This document shows, piece by piece, positions 42,730-51,549 of a stretch of DNA of 64,000 nucleotides (the stretch's first letter is position 1; each line of letters begins with the position of its first letter). The notes below the pieces were generated by a model. It had not been told where the DNA came from, did no database searches, and saw only the letters and a program-made list of their open reading frames with translations. The translations under genes and the position numbers were made by a program. Source of the DNA: UBA1479 sp038109305 (lineage in GTDB: Bacteria > Pseudomonadota > Alphaproteobacteria > Rhodospirillales > Casp-alpha2); contig JAYNIR010000012.1 of NCBI GenBank assembly GCA_038109305.1, positions 1-64,000 of the forward strand, in the 5' to 3' direction.

Positions 42730-45700
42730 GTGCTGCACTTCAAGAAAATCCGGGTTACGGGCTTTAAGTCCTTTGTCGATCCCACGGACCTGTGCATCGA
42801 GCCGGGCCTGACCGGGATCGTCGGCCCCAACGGCTGCGGGAAATCCAACGTGGTCGAGGCTCTTAAATGGGTCATGGGTGAAACGTCAGCCAAGCAGATG
42901 CGCGGCTCTGAAATGGAGGACGTGATCTTTTCCGGCACCGCCGACCGTCCGTCGCGGAACATTGCCGAGGTTCTGCTGACGCTCGACAACAAGGGCCGCA
43001 ACGCACCCGCCCAGTTCAATGAAGAGGACGAGGTGGAAATCTCACGCCGCATCGAACGCGACAAGGGATCGAGCTACCGGATCAACGGCAAAGACGTGCG
43101 GGCCCGCGACGTGCAGTTGCTGTTCGCCGATCAGGCGACGGGTGCGCGCTCGACCGCGCTGGTCAGCCAGGGCCGCATAGGCGCCGTCATCAACGCTAAG
43201 CCGCAACAGCGGCGTCTGATGCTGGAAGAAGCCGCCGGCATCACCGGCCTGCATTCCCGCCGCCACGAGGCGGAATTACGCCTGCGCGGCGCGGAAACCA
43301 ACCTGGAGCGCCTGGACGACATTCTCGTCACCCTGGACGCCCAGATGCAGAACCTGAAAAAGCAGGCCCGGCAGGCGACCCGCTACCGCAATCTGTCGGA
43401 TCACATCCGCAAGGCCGAGGCGATCCTGTTCCATCGTTTGTGGACGGAAGCCGAAGACCGCCGTGCCCGCACCGGCGAGGCGCTGGCTGATGCGGACACC
43501 GCAGTCAACGATCTGACCGGCAAGGCCGCCCACGCCGCGACCCATCAGGCGGCAGCCGCCGAGGGCCTGCCCGAACTGCGCCAGGCCGAGGCCCGGACAG
43601 CCGCCGAACTGCAGCGCCTGACCATGGCCCGGGAAGCCCTCGACGCCGAGGAAGCCCGCGTCCTTCAAGCCCAGGCGGGCACCGAAGCGCGGCTTGAACA
43701 GACCGCCCGCGACCGGGAACGCGAAAAGGCCCTGATCAACGACGCCGAGGCCGCGTTGCAGCGGATTCAGGCGGAAAAGGCCGAGATCGAGGCCGCCCAG
43801 GCACAGGAAGCCCAGGACCTGACCGCCGCCACCGAGGCCCGCGCCGAAGCCGACGAGGCCGTCGCCGGCCTCGAACGCGAAGTCGAAAGCCAGACCAATG
43901 ACCTGGCCGCCGCCGAAGCCCGGCGCAATGCGCTGACCCAGCGGATCGGCGAACTGACGGCGCGGCTTGAGCGGCTCGCCCAGCGCGAGGCAGACGCCAT
44001 GCGCCAGAGGACGGATCTGGAAACCCAGTCCGCCGATCTGGTCGATCTGGCCGATGCCGACGTCACCGCCGATCAGGCGCGCCAGGCGCTGGAAACCGCC
44101 CTAGACACGTTGGGCGAGGCCGAAGCCGCCCGCACCGACGCCGACGCCCGCGCCCAGAACACCGCCGAGGCCGCCCGCGCCAAGGCGACGGAACTGACGG
44201 CGCTCGAAACGGAAATCCGCACCCTTGAAAATGTGCTCAGCGCTGGTCCGGAAACCGATCTGCCGCCGGTTTTGGACAGCATCGACGTTGAAATCGGGTT
44301 CGAGGAAGCCTTGGGCGCCGCCTTGGGCGAGGATTTGTCGGCTCCCGAATCACACGACGAAAGCGGCGGCGCCGCCATCGGCTGGCGGTCTTTGCTGCCG
44401 TTTATGTCCGCCCCCACCCTTCCCATGAGTGCCAGGCCGTTGTCGGAAGTCGTCAACGGCCCCCGCGCGCTGGCCCGACGCCTCTCACAAATCGGACTTG
44501 TCGACAGCGCCGAGGACGGCCGCCGCCTGCAATCTGACCTGCAACCCGGCCAGCGGCTGGTCAGCCGGTCGGGCGGACTGTGGCGGTGGGACGGCTTCAC
44601 CGTTGCCGAAGGGGCTGAAACCGCCGCCGCCAAACGGCTTGCCCAGCGCAACCGTCTGGCCGAAGCGACGGCGCAGCGGACGCTGCTTGCCGATATCGCC
44701 CAGCAGTTGAAACAAGCCGCCGACGCCGCCGAACAGATGGCCCGGGCCGCCCGCGCCGGCGAACAGGAAGCCCGCCGCGTCCGAAACGAAGCCGACCGGG
44801 CGTTCAACGCCGCCCGCGACCATCTGGCCGAAGTCAAGGACCGGGCCGCGGCGGTGCAGTCGAAACTGGCGGCGCTTGCCGAAACGCTAGCCGGGATTGC
44901 CACCGACAAGGAGGAATCGACCGGCCGCAAGTCGCAGGCCGAAGCCGAACTGGCGGAACAGCCGAACCTGGAAGCCATGCGTCAGGCGATGTCCGATCAG
45001 CGCACGGCGCTGGCCGACAAACGCACCCATCAGATGGAATGCCGGTCCCGCCACGATCAACTGTCCCAGGCCGCCGAGGGCCGCCGCCAGCGGCTGCATG
45101 CGCTGGGCCAGGAATCGCAGATGTGGGTCACCCGCCGCGCCCAGTCGGAAGAACAACTGGCCGACCTGGCTGCCCGGGCAGAGGCGTTGAACGGCGAGCT
45201 TGCCGTGCTGCGCGAAAAGCCCGCCGAGATAGAGGCCAAACGCACCCAGCTGCTGAGCCAGTTGGAGGAGACCGAAGGCCGTCGCAAGGAGGCCGCCGAC
45301 CGCTTGGCCGAAGCCGAGGCCAAACTGGCCGAAGCCGACCGGGCGCTGCGCCAGGCCGAACACGAACTGTCCCAGGCGCGGGAAAAACGCGTCCGCGCCG
45401 AAGGCGCCGTCGAACAAGCGGTCCAGGCGTCGGAAGGCATGATCGAGCGCATTCAGGACCGGCTCCAGGCGCGGCCCGAAGCCTTGGTCGAACTGGCCGA
45501 AATCACCGAAGGCCAGATGCTGCCGGAACTGGAAGCCGCGGAAAAACTCGTCGACCGGTTGATCCGCGAACGCGACACCATGGGCCCCGTGAACCTGCGC
45601 GCCGAACAGGAAATGAAAGAACTGTCAGAACAGATCACCGGCCTTGAAACGGAAAAGAACGATCTGGTCGCCGCCATCGAAAAGCTGCGCCAAGGAATCG

Positions 45701-46206
45701 CCGAACTAAACCGCGAAGGCCGGCAGCGGCTATTGGCGTCCTTCGCCGAGGTCAACGCGCACTTCAAGGAACTGTTCGTCAAACTGTTCGGCGGCGGCCG
45801 CGCGCACCTGGAACTGGTCGAAAGCGACGACCCGCTGGACGCCGGGCTTGAAATCTTCGCCAGCCCGCCGGGCAAAAGGCTGCAGATCCTGTCGCTGCTG
45901 TCGGGCGGTGAACAGGCGCTGACGGCGCTGTCCCTGCTGTTCGCGGTGTTCCAGACCAACCCGGCGCCGATCTGCGTGCTGGACGAAGTGGACGCCCCCT
46001 TGGACGACGCCAACGTCGACCGGTTCTGCACCATGCTGGAACACATGTCGGCGACCGGCTCCACGCGCTTCATAATCATAACCCACCACCGGATGACGAT
46101 GGCCCGCATGCACCGGCTGTTCGGCGTCACCATGCAGGAACGCGGTGTTTCGCAACTGGTCTCCGTCGACCTGCAAAAGGCCGAGGACCTTCGGGAATCC
46201 GCTTAA
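42730..46206 (+). CDS. smc: Chromosome segregation ATPase SMC
   Basis: 1158 aa. Walker A is GPNGCGKSN (32-40). Long coiled coils rich in Ala/Glu/Arg occupy ~170-490 and ~640-990, split by a hinge around 500-630 (DSIDVEIGFEEALGAALGED to LVSRSGGLWRWDGFTVAEGA). The C-terminal head has the signature LSGGEQALTALSLLFA and Walker B ICVLDEVDAPLDDANVD. It compacts and segregates the chromosome with ScpA/B. GTG start. Length and layout are normal. Confidence 0.97.
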   Translation: MLHFKKIRVTGFKSFVDPTDLCIEPGLTGIVGPNGCGKSNVVEALKWVMGETSAKQMRGSEMEDVIFSGTADRPSRNIAEVLLTLDNKGRNAPAQFNEEDEVEISRRIERDKGSSYRINGKDVRARDVQLLFADQATGARSTALVSQGRIGAVINAKPQQRRLMLEEAAGITGLHSRRHEAELRLRGAETNLERLDDILVTLDAQMQNLKKQARQATRYRNLSDHIRKAEAILFHRLWTEAEDRRARTGEALADADTAVNDLTGKAAHAATHQAAAAEGLPELRQAEARTAAELQRLTMAREALDAEEARVLQAQAGTEARLEQTARDREREKALINDAEAALQRIQAEKAEIEAAQAQEAQDLTAATEARAEADEAVAGLEREVESQTNDLAAAEARRNALTQRIGELTARLERLAQREADAMRQRTDLETQSADLVDLADADVTADQARQALETALDTLGEAEAARTDADARAQNTAEAARAKATELTALETEIRTLENVLSAGPETDLPPVLDSIDVEIGFEEALGAALGEDLSAPESHDESGGAAIGWRSLLPFMSAPTLPMSARPLSEVVNGPRALARRLSQIGLVDSAEDGRRLQSDLQPGQRLVSRSGGLWRWDGFTVAEGAETAAAKRLAQRNRLAEATAQRTLLADIAQQLKQAADAAEQMARAARAGEQEARRVRNEADRAFNAARDHLAEVKDRAAAVQSKLAALAETLAGIATDKEESTGRKSQAEAELAEQPNLEAMRQAMSDQRTALADKRTHQMECRSRHDQLSQAAEGRRQRLHALGQESQMWVTRRAQSEEQLADLAARAEALNGELAVLREKPAEIEAKRTQLLSQLEETEGRRKEAADRLAEAEAKLAEADRALRQAEHELSQAREKRVRAEGAVEQAVQASEGMIERIQDRLQARPEALVELAEITEGQMLPELEAAEKLVDRLIRERDTMGPVNLRAEQEMKELSEQITGLETEKNDLVAAIEKLRQGIAELNREGRQRLLASFAEVNAHFKELFVKLFGGGRAHLELVESDDPLDAGLEIFASPPGKRLQILSLLSGGEQALTALSLLFAVFQTNPAPICVLDEVDAPLDDANVDRFCTMLEHMSATGSTRFIIITHHRMTMARMHRLFGVTMQERGVSQLVSVDLQKAEDLRESA

Positions 46207-46329
46207 AAATACCCGGGTGCCCGGGCTTGTCCGATCCTGATATCCGGCGGGCGGTTGGGGCCCCCTGGGCGGATTCCCTGGCACCCCCCGGCAAAACCGG
46301 ATAAACCCCCCCCGCAAATGGGGCGTCGG

Positions 46330-46677
46330 ATGGCTGATCAAGACCCGAATTCGGACCTGGAAAGCCTGCAAAAAAGGATCGATTCCGCTAAGGAATCCGG
46401 GGGGCTTTCGCATGCGCGAAAAAATTCCGCCGAACAGCCCCAAAAAAGCGCCCTGGCGCTTGCATTTCGTGTCGGCATTGAGTTAGTTTCCGCCGTCGCC
46501 GTTGGGCTGGCGATCGGTTACGGGCTTGACGCCTGGCTCGACACCAAGCCCTGGCTGATGCTGGTGTTCACCATCCTGGGGGGGTGCGCCGGCATTCTGA
46601 ACGTCTATCGCATGGCCCGTGGTTTCGGGTACGCCGCAGGGTATCAAACGGATAACGAGACCGACGACAAAACCTGA
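46330..46677 (+). CDS. atpI: F0F1 ATP synthase assembly protein I (AtpI)
   Basis: 115 aa. A charged N-terminus (MADQDPNSDLESLQKRIDSA) is followed by two transmembrane helices: IELVSAVAVGLAIGYGLDAWL and PWLMLVFTILGGCAGILNVY. This matches alphaproteobacterial AtpI, which assists c-ring assembly and leads the F0 operon. ATG 46330 gives the family N-terminus; the longer frame begins in Pro-rich noise. Confidence 0.88.
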   Translation: MADQDPNSDLESLQKRIDSAKESGGLSHARKNSAEQPQKSALALAFRVGIELVSAVAVGLAIGYGLDAWLDTKPWLMLVFTILGGCAGILNVYRMARGFGYAAGYQTDNETDDKT

Positions 46678-46722
46678 CATGTCTTACGCTTAACGCACGT
46701 GCAATAAACGGGGATTTCCACT

Positions 46723-47454
46723 TTGGCCGCCAATCACAGCCCGCTCGCCCAGTTCGAGATCAAAACCCTTGTGCCGATCAAGCTCGGCGGTCTCGACGTG
46801 TCGTTTACCAACTCGTCGTTGCTCATGGTCGCGACGGTGATCGTCGTTTCTTCGTTTCTGATCCTCAGCATGCGCCGCGGCGCCCTGGTGCCGGGCCGCT
46901 GGCAGTCGATGGCCGAACTCAGTTACATCTTCATCGCCAATCTGATCAAGGATACGGTCGGCTCTGAAGGCCGTGCCTATTTCCCCTTCATCTTTTCGGT
47001 GTTCATGTTCGTTTTGTTCGGCAACCTGCTCGGCATGGTGCCCTACAGCTTCACCTTCACCAGCCACATCATCGTCACCTTCACCATGGCCGCGGTCATC
47101 TTCGTGGGCGTGACGATCATTGCGGTCGCCAAGCACGGCATGCACTTCTTCTCGTTCTTCATGCCGCCGGGTGTGCCCATGTTGATGGCACCGCTCTTGA
47201 TCCCGATCGAAGTGATTTCGTATCTGTCCCGGCCGATTTCCTTGAGCGTCCGACTGTTCGCCAACATGCTGGCAGGCCACACGCTGCTGAAGGTGTTCGC
47301 GGGCTTCATCATTTCCTTGGGCTTGTTCGGCGTGGCGCCGTGGCTGTTCGTCGTCGCCCTCACGGGCCTGGAAATCGTCATCGCCTTCCTGCAGGCGTTC
47401 GTCTTTACCATTCTGACGTGTCTTTATCTGAACGACGCGTTGCATCTTCACTGA
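46723..47454 (+). CDS. atpB: ATP synthase F0 subunit a
   Basis: 243 aa with about six transmembrane segments. RPISLSVRLFANMLAGHTLL contains the essential proton-channel Arg, and FVFTILTCLYLNDAL is the family C-terminus. It forms the proton half-channels next to the c-ring. It starts with TTG 46723, the only start fitting the family N-terminus. Confidence 0.95.
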   Translation: MAANHSPLAQFEIKTLVPIKLGGLDVSFTNSSLLMVATVIVVSSFLILSMRRGALVPGRWQSMAELSYIFIANLIKDTVGSEGRAYFPFIFSVFMFVLFGNLLGMVPYSFTFTSHIIVTFTMAAVIFVGVTIIAVAKHGMHFFSFFMPPGVPMLMAPLLIPIEVISYLSRPISLSVRLFANMLAGHTLLKVFAGFIISLGLFGVAPWLFVVALTGLEIVIAFLQAFVFTILTCLYLNDALHLH

Positions 47455-47506
47455 TTACTGTTCAACCGAAACATCGATTTACGACTATTCAAGAAAGGAA
47501 AATCCC

Positions 47507-47731
47507 ATGGAAGTTCAAGCTGCGAAGCTGCTCGGCGCCGGCCTGGCCGTTATAGGCGTGATCGGTTCCGGCATCGGCATCGGCACCATCTTTGCCTCGT
47601 TCATTCAGGCCGTCGGCCGCAACCCGGGCGCCCAGGGCGCCGTGTTCCCGATGACCATGCTGGGCTTCGCCCTCGTAGAAGCCATCGCGCTGTTCGCGCT
47701 GGTTATCGCGCTGGTCATTCTGTTCGGCTAA
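47507..47731 (+). CDS. atpE: ATP synthase F0 subunit c
   Basis: 74 aa, a two-helix hairpin. Helix 1 is GAGLAVIGVIGSGIGIGTIF, the polar loop is GRNPGAQG, and helix 2 carries the proton-binding Glu58 in GFALVEAIALFALVIAL. The ribosome site AAGGAAA precedes the ATG, suiting its high stoichiometry. Confidence 0.97.
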   Translation: MEVQAAKLLGAGLAVIGVIGSGIGIGTIFASFIQAVGRNPGAQGAVFPMTMLGFALVEAIALFALVIALVILFG

Positions 47732-47816
47732 GGCCACAAGGCCTGGTTTCCAGGGCGACGGGCCCGTACCGCCGCCGCACAAATCCAGCCCTGTCGCCTT
47801 TTAACGAGGACGTTCC

Positions 47817-48311
47817 ATGCCTCAACTAGACTTCACCACCTTTGTGCCCCAGGTCGTCTGGCTGGTTCTTACGTTCATCGCGCTCTTCCTTATCATGTGG
47901 AAGTTGGCGGTGCCCCGCATCGCCGAGACGCTCGAATTGCGCCAGAAAAAGCTGGAACAAAACCTCGAAAAAGCGGCAACCCTGAAAGCCGAGGCCGAGG
48001 CAGCCGAGGAATCCTATGAAAAGGCCCTGGCCGCCGCCCGCGCCGAAGCGCACGAGGCGATTGCCAAGGTCCAGGCCGACATGAAGGCCAAGCAGGAAGC
48101 CGAGGGCGCCAATCTCGGCGAAAAGCTGCGCCAGCGCATCGAAGAAGGCGAAGCCGCCATTAACGACGCGGTGCAGTCGGCGCTGGCCGACGTCGGCGGG
48201 ATCGCTCAGGAAGTCGCCAAGGCGGCCTGCGAACGACTGACCGGCGAGACGCCGGACGACGCGGCGGTCGCCAAGGCCGTCGCCGCCGCCCAAAAAGCTC
48301 GGGGGGCCTGA
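47817..48311 (+). CDS. ATP synthase F0 subunit b'
   Basis: 164 aa. One N-terminal transmembrane helix (FVPQVVWLVLTFIALFLIMW) is followed by a long Ala/Glu-rich coiled coil that forms the peripheral stalk with subunit b. Its position between c and b is that of the b' gene (atpG/atpX) in alphaproteobacteria. Confidence 0.9.
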   Translation: MPQLDFTTFVPQVVWLVLTFIALFLIMWKLAVPRIAETLELRQKKLEQNLEKAATLKAEAEAAEESYEKALAAARAEAHEAIAKVQADMKAKQEAEGANLGEKLRQRIEEGEAAINDAVQSALADVGGIAQEVAKAACERLTGETPDDAAVAKAVAAAQKARGA

Positions 48312-48314
48312 TCC

Positions 48315-48809
48315 ATGGACGCCATGTTCCACGATCCCACATTCTGGGTTGCCACGGCGTTCGCCGCCTTCATTGTGCTGCTGGTCTATCTGAAGGTTCC
48401 CGGCAAGGTAACGGCGCAATTGGACGCGCGAGCGGCCAAAATCTCCGCCGACCTGGATGAAGCCGAACAGCTTCGCGAGGAAGCGCAGAAGCTTCTCGCC
48501 GACTATCAGAAAAAACAGCGGGACGCCCAGCGCGAAGCGGGCAAGATCGCCGAAGCCGCTAAGGAAGAAGCTGAACGCCTCGCCAAACACGGCGAGGAAC
48601 GGTTGAAGGACTCCCTCGCCCGTCGCGAAAAGCAGGCCATGGACCGTCTGGCCCAGGCCGAAGCCGCCGCCTTGGACCTGATCAAAGCGCGGACGGCGGA
48701 AATCGCCGTCGCGGCGACGGAAACGGTACTCGCCGAAACGCTTGAGGGTGGCAAGGCCGATCAACTGATCGATGCCGCCATCGCCGACATTCCTGGGAAA
48801 TTGTACTAG
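48315..48809 (+). CDS. atpF: ATP synthase F0 subunit b
   Basis: 164 aa. The N-terminal helix is FWVATAFAAFIVLLVYLKVPG, then a coiled coil (AARAAKISADLDEAEQLREE onward). It starts 3 nt after the b' stop and is the last gene of the F0 operon. The F1 genes are not in this window, as is usual in this class. Confidence 0.94.
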   Translation: MDAMFHDPTFWVATAFAAFIVLLVYLKVPGKVTAQLDARAAKISADLDEAEQLREEAQKLLADYQKKQRDAQREAGKIAEAAKEEAERLAKHGEERLKDSLARREKQAMDRLAQAEAAALDLIKARTAEIAVAATETVLAETLEGGKADQLIDAAIADIPGKLY

Positions 48810-48896
48810 TCGCAAAACCCGAGGCCCCCGGTCAATAGGCGGCTAAAGGTGGCTTTGCGCAAATTAAACACCTCCAAGGCTTAGGCGACCGAGTTA

Positions 48897-48929
48897 AAAA
48901 AAGGCGGCTTTCGGACCGCCTTTTGTTTT
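48897..48929 (+). terminator. Rho-independent terminator of the F0 operon
   Basis: The stem AAAAGGCGG / CCGCCTTTT has an 8-nt loop and is followed by GTTTT. It lies 88 nt after the atpF stop. Confidence 0.85.
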
Positions 48930-48944
48930 GTAGACTTGGGTTCC

Positions 48945-49421
48945 ATGTCGTCCTCAGATTTTCACGTTCGCTGGATCACGCCGGAAACGGCCCAGGCCGA
49001 CGCGCCCGACCTGCTGGCCTTGATGCGGGGCTTGGCCCGCTTCGAAGGGTGGGAGACAAACCTGCTCGTGACCGAGCCCGAACTGGCCCGCCGGCTGGCG
49101 CTCCCCACCCCGCCCTTCCGGGCCGTGGTGGCCGAGGCCGCCGGGGGCATGTTGATCGGCTTCGCGACCATGTTCGACATCACCTACAGCTACGCGGCCC
49201 GGCCGTCGCTGGAATTGGAAATGCTTTATGTTGAGAAAGCCTGGCGCAGCCGGGGCGCCGGCGCAGCGATCATGAACGCCGTTTTCGATCGCGGGCGGGC
49301 GGGCGGCTACGAACGGCTTGAATGGAACGTGCTCCGCACCAACAAAAAGGCGAAACGCTTTTACGCCCGACTCGACGGCGAAGAACAGATCCAGTGGACC
49401 CGGTGGAAGAAGTGGTTTTAG
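48945..49421 (+). CDS. GNAT-family N-acetyltransferase
   Basis: 158 aa from ATG 48945. It has DAPDLLALMRGLARFEGWE at the start, LELEMLYVEKAWRSRGAGAAIM (the acetyl-CoA-binding RxxGxG loop) and ERLEWNVLRTNKKAKRFYARLDGEEQIQW, typical of the diamine acetyltransferase-like GNAT group. The polyamine link is a family resemblance only. It is convergent with ligA. Confidence 0.82.
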   Translation: MSSSDFHVRWITPETAQADAPDLLALMRGLARFEGWETNLLVTEPELARRLALPTPPFRAVVAEAAGGMLIGFATMFDITYSYAARPSLELEMLYVEKAWRSRGAGAAIMNAVFDRGRAGGYERLEWNVLRTNKKAKRFYARLDGEEQIQWTRWKKWF

Positions 49422-49430
49422 GCGGCGGAC

Positions 49431-51545
49431 TTAGCCGACCAGCGCCGCCCATTCTTCTTCCGTCAGCACCGTGACCCCCAGCTCTTCTGCGTTTTTCAGC
49501 TTAGATCCCGCGCCGGGACCAGCGACCACGTAGTCGGTCTTTTTCGAAACGCTGCCCGCCACCCTGGCGCCCAAGCTTTCCGCCCTGGCCTTGGCTTCGG
49601 ACCGGCCCATGGTTTCGAGCGTCCCGGTAAACACCACGGTCTTCCCGGCCACGGGGGACGACGATGTATCGGGCGCCGCCATGTCTTGGATGTCGAGCGC
49701 TTCGGCCAGGTTCGCGAGCACCGTCTGGTTGTGGTCTTCGGCGAAAAAGCCGATCAGGTCATCGGCGACGGCCGGGCCGATTTGATCGATGTCGATCAGT
49801 TCCGCGTAAGCCTCCCCCTCTCGGTCGGCTGCCGCCTCCATGGCTTTCTTGAATGCGTCGAACGAGCCGTAGGTACGAGCCAAAAGCCGTGCCGTCGCCT
49901 GCCCGACCTGACGAATGCCGAGGGCATAGATGAACCTGTCGAGGCCGATTTCCCGCTTCGCCTCAACGGCCGCCAGAAGGTTATCGACGGACTTTTCGCC
50001 CCAGCCCTCGCGCTCGCGCAACGCCGACTCGTGATGAGAGATAGCGAAGATATCGGCGGGTGATTTCAACAAGCCTTCGGACCAGAACGCCTCGATGTGC
50101 TTGGCGCCCAGCCCTTCGATGTCGAAGGCGTCCCGCGACACGAAATGCTTCAACCGCTCCACCGCCTGCGCCGGGCAGATCAGCCCGCCGGTGCAGCGCT
50201 TGGCGGCTTCGCCCTCTTCCCGTATCGCGAGGCTGCCGCATTCGGGGCAGGTGTCGGGCATCTTGAAGGCCTTGGCGCCGCGGGGACGCTTATCCAACAC
50301 GACCTCGACCACCTGCGGGATCACGTCGCCAGCCCGTTGGATCACCACCGTGTCGCCTTCGCGCACGTCCTTGCGGGCGATTTCGTCCTCGTTGTGGAGT
50401 GTCGCGCGGGAAACCACCACTCCGCCCACCGTCACCGGCGTCAGGTTGGCGACCGGCGTCAGCGTGCCCGTGCGACCGACCTGCACGGTGATCTTTTCCA
50501 GCACCGTCGTCGCCTTTTCGGCGGCGAACTTGTGCGCCGTCGCCCACCGGGGGGCGCGGGAAACCTGACCCAGCCGCTCCTGCCAGTCGATGCGATTGAC
50601 CTTGTAGACCATGCCGTCGATGTCATAAGGCAGGTTCGCGCGCTCACCCTCGGTCTCCCGGTACAACACCATGACCTCGGCGACGGACGCACAGAGGCGG
50701 GCCTTCGGATTGGTTGCAAACCCCCAGGCGCCGAGCGCCTTGATGAATTCTTCCTGCGTCTTCCAGGACAAGTCGGAGACCTCCCCCCAGCTGTAGAAAA
50801 ACACGCGGAGCGGCCGGGCAGCGGTAATGGTGGGATCTTTCTGGCGGAGCGACCCGGCGGCGGCGTTCCGGGGATTGGCGAAGACCTTGGCCCCCGCCTC
50901 CGCCTGCCGGTCATTCAGGGCCCGGAAGTCGTCCTTGGTCATGTACACTTCGCCCCGCACCTCCAGGACCTTGGGAAGACCGCCGGCCAGCAGGTCCCCG
51001 CCGGCAAGCCTGTCCGGCAGATCGCTGATAGTCCGCATGTTTTCGGTGATGTCCTCGCCCTCGCGCCCATCGCCCCGGGTCGCCGCCTGAACGAAACGCC
51101 CATCTTCGAACCGGGCGGAAACGGAAAGCCCGTCGATCTTGGGTTCCGCCATGACGCCGACCGGCGCGTCATCGGAGAGGTTTAAAAATCGCCGGACCCG
51201 ATCAAAAAAATCCTGAACTTCTTCCTCGGTAAACGCGTTGGCGAGCGACAGCATGTGAACGCTGTGCGTGACCTTTTTAAAAGCCCCCGACGGCGCCGCG
51301 CCGACGCGGCTGGACGGGCTATCGGCCCGGATAAGGTTGGAAAACCGCGCCTCAAGCGCCGCGTTACGCCGCCGGAGCGTGTCGTAATCCGCGTCCGATA
51401 CATCGGGCGCGTCGTTTTGGTAGTATGCCTTGTCGTGTTCCGCGATTTCCCGGGCGAGGGCTTCCAGTTCCACGGCCGCGTCTTCAGGCCGCAGGCTGTC
51501 GACGGGACGGGAACGGAGGCCGTCTTTATCGCCGTTTGCCGGCAC
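49431..51545 (-). CDS. ligA: NAD-dependent DNA ligase
   Basis: 704 aa, full length. The N-terminal Ia domain has YYQNDAPDVSDADYD; the adenylation Lys is K136 in AEPKIDGLSVS. The OB fold has RAGDVIPQVVEVV; the zinc finger is CPECGSLAIREEGEAAKRC; the helix-hairpin-helix domains and a C-terminal BRCT domain (GKTVVFTGTLETMGRSEAKA) follow. It seals nicks in replication. It is 4 nt downstream of recN. Confidence 0.97.
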   Translation of the reverse strand: MPANGDKDGLRSRPVDSLRPEDAAVELEALAREIAEHDKAYYQNDAPDVSDADYDTLRRRNAALEARFSNLIRADSPSSRVGAAPSGAFKKVTHSVHMLSLANAFTEEEVQDFFDRVRRFLNLSDDAPVGVMAEPKIDGLSVSARFEDGRFVQAATRGDGREGEDITENMRTISDLPDRLAGGDLLAGGLPKVLEVRGEVYMTKDDFRALNDRQAEAGAKVFANPRNAAAGSLRQKDPTITAARPLRVFFYSWGEVSDLSWKTQEEFIKALGAWGFATNPKARLCASVAEVMVLYRETEGERANLPYDIDGMVYKVNRIDWQERLGQVSRAPRWATAHKFAAEKATTVLEKITVQVGRTGTLTPVANLTPVTVGGVVVSRATLHNEDEIARKDVREGDTVVIQRAGDVIPQVVEVVLDKRPRGAKAFKMPDTCPECGSLAIREEGEAAKRCTGGLICPAQAVERLKHFVSRDAFDIEGLGAKHIEAFWSEGLLKSPADIFAISHHESALREREGWGEKSVDNLLAAVEAKREIGLDRFIYALGIRQVGQATARLLARTYGSFDAFKKAMEAAADREGEAYAELIDIDQIGPAVADDLIGFFAEDHNQTVLANLAEALDIQDMAAPDTSSSPVAGKTVVFTGTLETMGRSEAKARAESLGARVAGSVSKKTDYVVAGPGAGSKLKNAEELGVTVLTEEEWAALVG

Positions 51546-51549
51546 GGGA

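Noticed and set aside
46208..46226. CCCGGG-type hairpin after smc as a terminator
   Set aside because: Short stem, no T-tract, and the atpI gene follows closely; too weak to call.
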